This document shows positions 1 to 6,135 of a DNA stretch of 22,790 nucleotides, in pieces; the first letter of the stretch is position 1, and each line of letters begins with the position of its first letter. Source of the DNA: DATDAH01 sp036525535 (GTDB lineage: Bacteria; Actinomycetota; Acidimicrobiia; Acidimicrobiales; DATDAH01); the NCBI GenBank assembly GCA_036525535.1, contig DATDAH010000373.1, positions 1 to 22,790 of the forward strand. The letters run 5' to 3'. A model generated the notes under the pieces. It made no database searches and was not told the origin of the DNA. It was given only the letters and a program-made list of their open reading frames with translations. The position numbers were made by a program, and so were the translations under genes.

Positions 1-89
1 AGCTGAGGCGAGTCCAGCCCCGCCCGCCGCACCAGAGCAGAGAAGTCGGGCCCCGGGTCGTCCTGAGCCGGAAACAGCGGGAACGTCAC
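1..89 (-). CDS. Partial N-terminus of a minus-strand gene, possibly proteasome subunit PrcB
   Basis: Reading the minus strand from a GTG at 89 gives an uninterrupted frame to the window edge, about 29 residues, beginning VTFPLFPAQDDPGPDFSALV and then RRAGLDSPQ. A TAGCCT hexamer at 102-97 lies 7 nt before the GTG, as in leaderless actinobacterial promoters. The gene follows a strong hairpin that would end the preceding operon. The opening loosely resembles the PrcB propeptide of Mycobacterium (VTWPL..., then an LRR near residue 30), and PrcB is the gene expected downstream of pup, which lies 4.3 kb away on the same strand. The peptide is too short for a safe assignment. The catalytic Thr of PrcB would lie outside the window. 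It could also be an unrelated protein or chance open frame. Confidence 0.35.
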   Translation of the reverse strand, partial: MTFPLFPAQDDPGPDFSALVRRAGLDSPQ

Positions 90-96
90 GGCCCGG

Positions 97-102
97 AGGC
101 TA
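97..102 (-). promoter_or_regulatory. Candidate -10 element, leaderless start
   Basis: TAGCCT (minus strand) matches the actinobacterial TANNNT -10 pattern and lies 7 nt before the GTG at 89, so transcription would begin at or next to the start codon. No clear -35 was seen. A match to such a short pattern can occur by chance. Confidence 0.3.
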
Positions 103-137
103 CCGGCGCGGCCGAGTTCGGTGGCCCGCCACCGCCA

Positions 138-180
138 TTGGAGGCAATAGGTCACGGAAACCGTGACCTATTGCCTCCAA
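138..180. terminator. Perfect palindrome, 20-bp arms, 3-nt loop
   Basis: Positions 138-157 and 161-180 are exact reverse complements, separated by AAA. The core contains GGTCACGG/CCGTGACC and the arms are less G+C-rich than the surroundings. The hairpin starts 5 nt after the anti-sigma-like gene's stop codon at 185 and lies before the next minus-strand gene. There is no U-tract on either strand, so it would be an intrinsic terminator without a U-tract, as is common in actinobacteria. Its length and perfection are above what such terminators usually show, so a mobile palindromic repeat or protein-binding site is an alternative. Confidence 0.6.
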
Positions 181-184
181 CGGA

Positions 185-1672
185 TCAGGATCGGGGGACG
201 TCGAGTACGAGGGTGGGCATTCCAGGGACCAGGTAGGTCTCGCCCTCGCGGAGCCGGTCCAACTCGATGGAGACGTAGACCGCGTCGTCCTCGTCGGACC
301 AGCCGCAGCTCAACACCCCTTGGATGGCGCCATCGGGATCGGGGCTGATCTCGAGGTGGCCTTCCCACTCGTCGAGCCCCGTTCCCGGCGGGGCGGACAG
401 GCGGAGGACCAGGTAGTCCCCGTTGTCGGACACGGGGGCGTAGCAGTCGACGTCGACCGCCTCGGGGGAGGTCGTCAGCTCGTAGTCGGGCACGACGCCG
501 GAGAAGGAGATCTCCAGCCGATCGAGCTCGGAGCCCGGCTCGAGGTGGATGCCGGTGATGCGGGTGGTGCTGCCACCGACGGTCGTGGGCGTCACTGGCT
601 CGACCACTGATGTCGTCGGTGTCGGTTCGACCACCGTGGTGGGGGCCGGCGCCTCAGAGGGCCCGACGTCGACGAAGGCGCCGGTCTGGATGAGGTCGGT
701 GAGGACGTCGGGGCCGACGCCGTACGTGGTGATCTCGAGCGTGAGGCCGCTGTCGGTCTCGACGAGCGCGTAGGCGTCGTAGTTGTTGATCCCGCTGGCG
801 TAGTCCGTGGGGAGGAAGAAGGCATGCCCGGACCCGAGGAAGGACGGTCCGAGGGCGAGCTCCTCGTCCAGGAGGCCGGAGTCCGGGTAGGGCGCCCCGG
901 TCTGCACGAGGTCGAGCCAGCCCGGCTGGTTCGTCGTCACGACTGTGATCTGTCGTGCACCGTTGTCGGCCTCGTAGGTGACCTCGGCCTGGACGGGACC
1001 CCGTGGGTCAGGCAGCGTCACGACCTCCCGTTCGGGCAGCCCTTCCGGCGCGGGGATCGTCTCGAGGTCGAGGGTGGGGCCGTAGATCTGGCGGGCGTAG
1101 CCGATCTGCCAGCGCGACGGTTGGCTGTCGGCGATCTTGTTTTCGAACGTGACGAGCGATCCGTCGTCGAGGCGCCACCAGAGGTGGTACCCGGCATCGG
1201 TCCCCCACCAGGCGGCATCGGGGCGCCCGTCGCCATCCAGGTCGGTGTCTGGGGGCTCGGGGAGCTCCGGAGGCTCTCCGTCGACCGGCGGCTGGACGGA
1301 GACCGTGGCAAACGGATCGGTGATCGATCCGCCGGATCGGAAGACGGCGACCGACCTCGGCAGCTCGTCCCCGTCGAAGTCCTGGATCCGTGGCTCGTGC
1401 TGGTCGAACCCCTCGAGCTCGAGCCCGACGGTCGGCACCTCGGGCAGGCCCGTGGACGTCATGGGCTGCTCGGTCGTGTCGCGGCCCGAGGAGAGGGCCG
1501 CGCCGACGGCGACGGCGGTGAGGAGGCACACCGCGGCGATCCCGCCGCCGATGGTCCGTTGGCGCCGGCGGTGGGCCTTGCGGCGGCCGATGGCGTGCTG
1601 CACGCCTTCGATCGACGGGTGGACGCTCCCCCGGCGGGCTCGCTGGTCGAGGAGGTCGTGGAGTTCGGTCAT
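185..1672 (-). CDS. Membrane-anchored anti-sigma-like sensor protein
   Basis: This 495-residue protein has a short cytoplasmic N-terminus (about 1-39, rich in Arg/His), one membrane segment (about 41-61), a large extracytoplasmic region, a Thr/Pro/Val-rich linker (about 338-370) and a C-terminal beta-rich domain (about 371-495). That last domain resembles AMIN-like domains (LDRLEISFSGVVPDYEL). Residues 142-152 (DTDLDGDGRPD) look like an EF-hand or dockerin-type calcium loop. Its start overlaps the stop of the upstream ECF sigma gene by 4 nt (ATGA), so it is translationally coupled and most likely the cognate anti-sigma factor. The cytoplasmic part has no HxxxCxxC zinc anti-sigma motif. Two extracytoplasmic cysteines (410, 456) could form a disulfide. 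Function is inferred from topology and context; the exact family was not recognised. Confidence 0.72.
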   Translation of the reverse strand: MTELHDLLDQRARRGSVHPSIEGVQHAIGRRKAHRRRQRTIGGGIAAVCLLTAVAVGAALSSGRDTTEQPMTSTGLPEVPTVGLELEGFDQHEPRIQDFDGDELPRSVAVFRSGGSITDPFATVSVQPPVDGEPPELPEPPDTDLDGDGRPDAAWWGTDAGYHLWWRLDDGSLVTFENKIADSQPSRWQIGYARQIYGPTLDLETIPAPEGLPEREVVTLPDPRGPVQAEVTYEADNGARQITVVTTNQPGWLDLVQTGAPYPDSGLLDEELALGPSFLGSGHAFFLPTDYASGINNYDAYALVETDSGLTLEITTYGVGPDVLTDLIQTGAFVDVGPSEAPAPTTVVEPTPTTSVVEPVTPTTVGGSTTRITGIHLEPGSELDRLEISFSGVVPDYELTTSPEAVDVDCYAPVSDNGDYLVLRLSAPPGTGLDEWEGHLEISPDPDGAIQGVLSCGWSDEDDAVYVSIELDRLREGETYLVPGMPTLVLDVPRS

Positions 1673-2157
1673 GGCTCGATCACCTCACGGAGACGGGCGA
1701 GGCCGCGGTGGAGCAGCGACTTCACGGTGCCGGGGCGGACGCCCAGCAGGTCGGCGATGTCGGCTTCGGAGCGGTCCTCGTAGTAGCGGAGGACGACGGC
1801 GGCCCGTTGCTTGACAGGCAGGGCCGCGAGGACGTCGGCGAGGTGGTCGACCTCGTCCTCGGTGGTGGTTGTCGGCGTGGTCGGGTGGCGGCGTTCCGCG
1901 GAACGCCGCCGGAGGCGGTCCTTGCAGCCGTTGACCACACAGGTGCGGAGGTAGGCACCGGGGTTGTCGACCCGGTCCCAGCGTTCGTAGAGGCGGGCGA
2001 AGGCGTCGTGGACCAGCTCCTCGGCCTGCTCGTTCGATCCCACCATCAGGAAGGCGAGCCGGGCCATGGCGTCGACCTCGTCGGCGTAGAGGGCCTCGAA
2101 CGAGCGGGCGACGTACGGCTCCTGCGCTCCGCCCACCGGGTCAGCCAACGCCTTCAC
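1669..2157 (-). CDS. ECF RNA polymerase sigma factor (SigE-type, group IV)
   Basis: This 162-residue protein has sigma region 2 at about residues 17-85, including the MVGSNEQAEELVHDAFARLY segment and GAYLRTCVVNGCKDRLRRR. Region 4 is at about 110-158, with the helix-turn-helix EADIADLLGVRPGTVKSLL. There is no region 1 or 3, the layout of an ECF sigma factor. An acidic, Thr-rich linker separates the two domains. It starts at a GTG (2157) and overlaps the next gene by 4 nt; that gene encodes a membrane protein likely to hold it inactive. It is divergent from the reductase at 2283, with a 125-bp shared intergenic region. ECF factors commonly activate their own promoter, but I could not identify a convincing -35/-10 pair here. 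Confidence 0.9.
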   Translation of the reverse strand: MKALADPVGGAQEPYVARSFEALYADEVDAMARLAFLMVGSNEQAEELVHDAFARLYERWDRVDNPGAYLRTCVVNGCKDRLRRRSAERRHPTTPTTTTEDEVDHLADVLAALPVKQRAAVVLRYYEDRSEADIADLLGVRPGTVKSLLHRGLARLREVIEP

Positions 2158-2282
2158 ACCCCCAACGACGCCATGCCCCGGCGTGCGGTTGCACCCGGGA
2201 TGAGAAAACCTTGGCCCAGATGTCGATTCCGGCGGGTCCCGTTCGTGGACACGGTGAACCCGAAACGAGAAGGAGCAACGTC

Positions 2283-2918
2283 ATGCGCAAGCTGGTCATC
2301 ACCGAGTTCATGTCCCTCGACGGCGTCATCGAGGCGCCGGGTGGCGAGGACGACTTCCCGCACGGGGCGTGGACGATCCCGTTCTGGAGCGACGAGATCG
2401 GCTCGTTCAAGAGCGAGGAGCTGGAGTCCGCCGAGGTCTCGCTCCTCGGCCGGGTCACCTACGACGGCTTCTCCGCCGCCTGGCCCGAGCGGGGCGGCCA
2501 GGGCGACCCGTTCGCCGACAAGATCAACTCGATGCGCAAGGTCGTCGCGTCGACCACCCTGAGCGACCCGACGTGGACGAACACGTCGGTCATCGAGGGC
2601 GATCTCGTCGAGGCCGTGCAGGCGCTGAAGGACGAGGAGGGCGACGGGACCGTCATGCTGACCGGGAGCATCTCGGTCGCCCGCCAGTTGCTGGACGCCG
2701 ACCTGGTCGACGAGGTCCGGCTGGTGATGTATCCCGTCGTGCTGGCCACGGGGCGGCGCCTGTTCGACGAGGCCGGCTCGCACCGCTTGGAGCTCGCCGA
2801 GGCCCGGCCGGCCGGCGACAGCGGCGCCGTCCTGCTCGTCTACCGGCGCTCCGACGTGCCCCTCGGCAAGCCGTCGTTCGGGACCGAGGACAACGAGGAG
2901 TTCCCCTACGACGAGTGA
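2283..2918 (+). CDS. Dihydrofolate reductase / RibD C-terminal family protein
   Basis: The 211-residue product starts MRKLVITEFMSLDGVIEAP, the typical opening of the RibD C-terminal/DHFR-like reductase family (PF01872). It also carries the family's LTGSISVARQLL and VDEVRLVMYPVVLATGRRLF segments near residues 120-160, which form the NADPH-binding fold. Members reduce pteridine- or flavin-precursor-like substrates with NADPH; the substrate of these stand-alone versions is mostly unknown. The start at 2283 is preferred over an upstream one because GAAGGAG lies about 8 nt before it and family similarity begins at this Met. The protein ends in an acidic tail (about 195-211). It converges with the PhoX-like gene, leaving only 13 bp between the stops. 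Confidence 0.85.
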   Translation: MRKLVITEFMSLDGVIEAPGGEDDFPHGAWTIPFWSDEIGSFKSEELESAEVSLLGRVTYDGFSAAWPERGGQGDPFADKINSMRKVVASTTLSDPTWTNTSVIEGDLVEAVQALKDEEGDGTVMLTGSISVARQLLDADLVDEVRLVMYPVVLATGRRLFDEAGSHRLELAEARPAGDSGAVLLVYRRSDVPLGKPSFGTEDNEEFPYDE

Positions 2919-2934
2919 CCCGGAACGGGAGTCA
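2916..2934. terminator. Possible bidirectional terminator between convergent genes
   Basis: TGACCCG (2916-2922) pairs with CGGG-A-GTCA (2926-2934), with a 3-nt loop and one bulged A. The hairpin spans both stop codons of the converging reductase and PhoX-like genes, the only space available for termination. It is short and has no U-tract. Confidence 0.3.
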
Positions 2935-4281
2935 GCTCGGATCGGCCTCCCGGCGCCGCCGGACCGCGACCACGCCACCCACGACCACCGCGGCGGCACC
3001 GACGGCGATCCCGATGGGCACCGCCGGCGAACTGTCGCCGTGGTCGCCGTCGGCTGCAGCCGAGTCTGCGGCCACGGTCGTGCTGGCGGCGGCGACGGTC
3101 GTGGTCGGGGCGGGTTCCTGGTCGATGCCCCGGAAGGGCCCGGTGATCTCGTACGTGATGCCGGTCTGGGGGTTTCCTCCCCGCTGCGAGCTGAAGTAGA
3201 GGCGGGTGCCGTCGGGTGAGAAGGCCGGGCCGGTGATCTCGGAGTCGACCCCGTCCGGGGGCAGCTCCTCCCCCACGACCTGCACGACCGGAGCGACGTC
3301 GCCGTCGGCGGTGATCACGACGAGCTGCATGTCCCCGCCGTCCTCGGCCACGTAGAGGTCGCCGGAACCGACCTCGGAGGTGACGTTGTCCACACCGGTG
3401 AGCGGACCGGAGCCGTCGTAGACGACGTCCATCTGGTCCGTCGCCGTGTCGAGTCCTCGCACGTGGTCGTCGCCCTTGGTGGTGAAGTACACGACCCCGT
3501 CGGCGTACCAGCAGCCCTCGCCACCGTCGAATGCCGTCACCTCGGGCACCTGCTGGCGCGTCGGCGTGTCAGCACCCGTCGGGTCCGGGACCTCGTGCCA
3601 GGTCACCGCGCCGTCGGGGTCCACGGACGCCACCTCGAGCAGGCCGGCCGTCAGGTCGGGGTAGGCGTCCGGCGTGAAGCGATAGAAGGCACCGTCGGAC
3701 TCGTCCTCGGTCAGGTACACCCGCTCGTTCTCGGGGTCGACCGCTACGGCCTCGTGGTGGAAGCGCCCCATGGCCGGCATCGCGGCGCCGCTGTCGGCGG
3801 TTGTGGGGTCGCACTCCCAGACCTGTCCGCCGTCGGCCTCCTCGCAGGACAGCCAGGTCCCCCAGGGCGTCGGTCCGCCGGCGCAGTTCTGGGTCGTCCC
3901 GCCGAGCACGCGGTAGGCGTCGACGACCTCGCCGTCGGCGTCGTACTCGATGGCGCTGGCGCCGCCGTCGCCCGGTGTCGGGATCTCGCTGTTGACGACC
4001 TGGTACCAGCCGCCGGCGTCGATCGGGAAGGTGGCGGCCCCGTCCGGGAAGGCGGGCCACTCGTACGGGGTGCCGGGGACGGTCTCGCCCGCCCGGGCGA
4101 TGACCCGGGAGCGGAACCCCTCGGGCAGCAGCAGTCCGTTGGCGTCGGGCTGAGCGGCCAGCGCACCGTAGGGACCGTCACCGCCCGCCTGGGCCGACGC
4201 CTTCGCCCCGATCACGAGGACCGCACCGGCTCCCGCGGTCCCTCCGATGAACCCCCGCCTGCTGATCCCCGCCGACGTCAT
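2932..4281 (-). CDS. Tat-exported PhoX-like (DUF839) phosphatase with C-terminal membrane anchor
   Basis: From the ATG at 4281 the protein has 449 residues; a TTG at 4293 would add four. A twin-arginine signal (SRRGFIGG, Arg8-Arg9) is followed by a hydrophobic stretch and AKASA. The body matches the PhoX/DUF839 family (PF05787): NCAGGPTPWGTWLSCEE (Cys at 133), GRFHHEAVAVDP, VYLTEDESDGAFYRFTP and WYADGVVYFTTKGDD. PhoX enzymes are calcium- and iron-dependent alkaline phosphatases that fold before Tat export. After a Thr/Ala/Ser-rich linker (about 389-418) comes a hydrophobic segment (about 421-440) ending in ARRRR-type basic residues, so the protein is probably anchored in the membrane with its catalytic domain outside. 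No LPXTG motif is present. Phosphatase activity is inferred; some DUF839 proteins are uncharacterised. Confidence 0.85.
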   Translation of the reverse strand: MTSAGISRRGFIGGTAGAGAVLVIGAKASAQAGGDGPYGALAAQPDANGLLLPEGFRSRVIARAGETVPGTPYEWPAFPDGAATFPIDAGGWYQVVNSEIPTPGDGGASAIEYDADGEVVDAYRVLGGTTQNCAGGPTPWGTWLSCEEADGGQVWECDPTTADSGAAMPAMGRFHHEAVAVDPENERVYLTEDESDGAFYRFTPDAYPDLTAGLLEVASVDPDGAVTWHEVPDPTGADTPTRQQVPEVTAFDGGEGCWYADGVVYFTTKGDDHVRGLDTATDQMDVVYDGSGPLTGVDNVTSEVGSGDLYVAEDGGDMQLVVITADGDVAPVVQVVGEELPPDGVDSEITGPAFSPDGTRLYFSSQRGGNPQTGITYEITGPFRGIDQEPAPTTTVAAASTTVAADSAAADGDHGDSSPAVPIGIAVGAAAVVVGGVVAVRRRREADPS

Positions 4282-4338
4282 GGGGGAATCCAAGCACGTG
4301 GAGCGGCCTCCGCCGCCGCGGTGCTCAGAGAGTGGTCA

Positions 4339-4359
4339 TGACCTCACGCTATGAGGTCA
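4339..4359 (-). terminator. Hairpin at the end of pup
   Basis: TGACCTCA (4339-4346) and TGAGGTCA (4352-4359) are perfect 8-bp inverted repeats with a 5-nt loop, and the arm at 4357-4359 contains the pup stop codon. It is well placed to end the ARC-dop-pup transcript or stabilise its 3' end before the PhoX-like gene. It has no U-tract. It could alternatively be an operator for the PhoX-like gene, whose start is 58 bp further on. Confidence 0.4.
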
Positions 4360-4551
4360 CTGGCCGCCTTTTTGCACGTAGCTCTTGACGAAGTCCTCGG
4401 CGTTGGTCTCCAGGACCTCGTCGATCTCGTCGAGGAGGTCGTCGAGCTCGGCTTTGATCTTCTCGCCGGACTCCGACGTGGGCGGGGTCTCCTCGACCTC
4501 CTCCTCCTGTCGGGAAGGAGCCGTCTTGCGCTTCTGCTCTCGCTCAGCCAT
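4357..4551 (-). CDS. pup: Prokaryotic ubiquitin-like protein Pup
   Basis: The product has 64 residues, the same as Mycobacterium Pup. It has a charged, disordered N-terminal half, a conserved helical segment (about 31-50, KIKAELDDLLDEIDEVLETN), then AEDFVKSYVQKGGQ at the C-terminus. Pup is attached through its C-terminal Glu to lysines of target proteins by PafA, marking them for ARC/Mpa and the 20S proteasome. Here the last residue is Gln64, so Dop must first deamidate it. Lys61 is the position known for self-pupylation in mycobacteria. The ATG at 4551 has GAGGGTG about 7 nt upstream and lies 17 bp after dop, so the two are probably co-transcribed. prcB and prcA, normally next, do not follow directly. 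Confidence 0.97.
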   Translation of the reverse strand: MAEREQKRKTAPSRQEEEVEETPPTSESGEKIKAELDDLLDEIDEVLETNAEDFVKSYVQKGGQ

Positions 4552-4568
4552 GCGATCACCCTCGTCGT

Positions 4569-6074
4569 CTAGGACCCGAGTCTGTCGAGCAGCTCGGCCG
4601 CCGTCTTGCTCTCCTCCAACAAGGTACCCACGTGCGCTTTGCTTCCGCGTGAGGGTTCCATCATCGGCACCCGCCGCAACGGGTCGGTGCCGACGTCGAA
4701 GACCATCGAGTCCCAGTTGGCGGCCACGATGGCGTCAGCGAACTTGGCCAGGCAGGTCCCCCGGAAGTAGGCGCGCGTGTCTTCGGGCGGCTCGGTGATG
4801 CCCGACTCGATCTCGTCGTCGTCGATGAGCCTCTCCATCCCCAGCCGGGCGAACAACGACTTCTCCGGGCGGAGGTCGTGGTACTGCAGGTCCATGGCGG
4901 CCAGCCGGGTGTCGCTCCAGGCCATGCCGTCCCGCTCGCGGTAGGCGTCCAACAGCCGGTACTTGGCCACCCAGTCCAGCTGGTCGGCCAGCCCCATAGG
5001 GTCGGACTCGAGGCCGGTGAGCACGGCCTCCCAGCGGGTGAGGACGTCGGCGCCGACCTCTTCGCCGACCACGGCGAGGCCCTCGGACTCGGCGTACTTG
5101 CGGGCCCGGTCGAGCAGCTCCCACTGCACGTCGAGGGCGGTGATGGTCGAGCCGTCCTCCAGCTCGAAGGCCCGGCGGAGCGTGAGGTCGTAGGAGATCT
5201 GGCGCAGGGTCGGCACGGGGCGGGCGAAGCGGAGGTCCCGCGGGAGGGCGTCGTCCTCGATCATGGCCAGGACGATGGCGGTGGTCCCGACCTTCAGGTA
5301 CGTGGCCACCTCGGACAGGTTGGCGTCGCCGATGATCACGTGCAGGCGGCGGTAGCGCTGGGCGTCGGCGTGGGGCTCGTCGCGAGTGTTGACGATGGGC
5401 CGCTTCAGCGTGGTCTCGAGACCGACCTCCTCCTCGAAGAAGTCGGCCCGCTGGCTGAGCTGGAAGGGGACCTCGGCCGTGGTCAGCCCCGGGGCCTCGC
5501 TGCCCACCTTGCCCGCCCCGCAGAAGATCTGGCGGGTGATGAAGTGGGGCGTGATGTGCTGGACGATGCGGGGGAAGGGCACCGCCCGGTCCATCAGGTA
5601 GTTCTCGTGGGTCCCGTAGGAGTTGCCCTTGCCGTCGGAGTTGTTCTTGTAGACGACGATCTCCTGGCCGGGGGGCAGGAGGCGACGGGCGGCGTCCATC
5701 GAGCGCTGGAGGATGACCTCGGCCGACCGGTCGAAGCGGACGATGGAGCGGGCGTCCCCGCACTCGGGCGTGGACAGCTCGGGGTGGGCGTGATCGACGT
5801 AGTAGCGGGCCCCGTTGGTCAGGACGACGTTCACCAGGTGGGTCTCGACCTCGGGGGCCATCGTCCCCTCGGGGGGCATCCCCCGGGCGTCGTTGCCCGG
5901 TGACTCGTCCTCGAAGTCCCACCCGACCCGGGCGCCGGCCTGCGGATCGCCCGCCAGCTCGTTGACGTAGGCGTTGATGAGCACCGACGAGGCGGCGATG
6001 GGGTTCGACTCCGGCGTGCCCCGGACGATGATCCCGAACTCGGTCTCGACCCCCAGGATCTTGTTGATCGCCAC
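4569..6074 (-). CDS. dop: Pup deamidase/depupylase Dop
   Basis: The 501-residue protein is close in length to Mycobacterium Dop (about 505) and collinear with it. It has the N-terminal GVETEFG motif with the metal-binding Glu10, and the Dop-specific insertion around residues 50-66 (WDFEDESPGNDARG), which PafA lacks. YYVDHAHPEL contains the likely catalytic Asp94. KNNSDGKGNSYGTHENYLM, ETTLKRPIVNTRDEPHADA and the C-terminal DTRAYFRGTCLAKF and RGSKAHVG segments follow. Dop turns Pup-Gln into Pup-Glu and also removes Pup from substrates, using bound ATP/ADP in a glutamine-synthetase-like fold. The start is a GTG with TAGGGT 6 nt before it, so dop may have its own leaderless promoter besides read-through from ARC, which ends 61 bp upstream. 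Confidence 0.96.
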   Translation of the reverse strand: MAINKILGVETEFGIIVRGTPESNPIAASSVLINAYVNELAGDPQAGARVGWDFEDESPGNDARGMPPEGTMAPEVETHLVNVVLTNGARYYVDHAHPELSTPECGDARSIVRFDRSAEVILQRSMDAARRLLPPGQEIVVYKNNSDGKGNSYGTHENYLMDRAVPFPRIVQHITPHFITRQIFCGAGKVGSEAPGLTTAEVPFQLSQRADFFEEEVGLETTLKRPIVNTRDEPHADAQRYRRLHVIIGDANLSEVATYLKVGTTAIVLAMIEDDALPRDLRFARPVPTLRQISYDLTLRRAFELEDGSTITALDVQWELLDRARKYAESEGLAVVGEEVGADVLTRWEAVLTGLESDPMGLADQLDWVAKYRLLDAYRERDGMAWSDTRLAAMDLQYHDLRPEKSLFARLGMERLIDDDEIESGITEPPEDTRAYFRGTCLAKFADAIVAANWDSMVFDVGTDPLRRVPMMEPSRGSKAHVGTLLEESKTAAELLDRLGS

Positions 6075-6080
6075 GAAGGG

Positions 6081-6086
6081 ACCCTA
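6081..6086 (-). promoter_or_regulatory. Candidate -10 element for leaderless dop transcript
   Basis: TAGGGT on the minus strand at 6086-6081 is followed by 6 nt (CCCTTC) and then the dop GTG at 6074. This spacing puts the likely transcription start on the start codon. There is no good Shine-Dalgarno sequence before that codon, which supports a leaderless start. Confidence 0.4.
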
Positions 6087-6135
6087 CCCAGGCGGTGAAG
6101 CCGGGGGCCGGGCATGGACGCCACGGCGTCGGCGA

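Noticed and set aside
2158..2282. ECF-type autoregulatory promoter (GGAATC on the minus strand)
   Set aside because: The spacing to any GTC/CGTC-like -10 does not fit well, so I did not list it as a feature.
2932..3130. LPXTG cell-wall sorting signal at the PhoX-like C-terminus
   Set aside because: There is a hydrophobic segment and basic tail but no LPXTG-like pentapeptide before it.
4569..6074. PafA (Pup ligase) instead of Dop
   Set aside because: The Dop-specific insertion with ESPGNDARG and collinearity with mycobacterial Dop over the full length favour Dop; PafA is not seen in the window.
6117..6130. GACGCC-AC-GGCGTC inverted repeat between ARC and dop
   Set aside because: The 6-bp arms with a 2-nt loop are too tight for a stable hairpin and are expected often in this composition.
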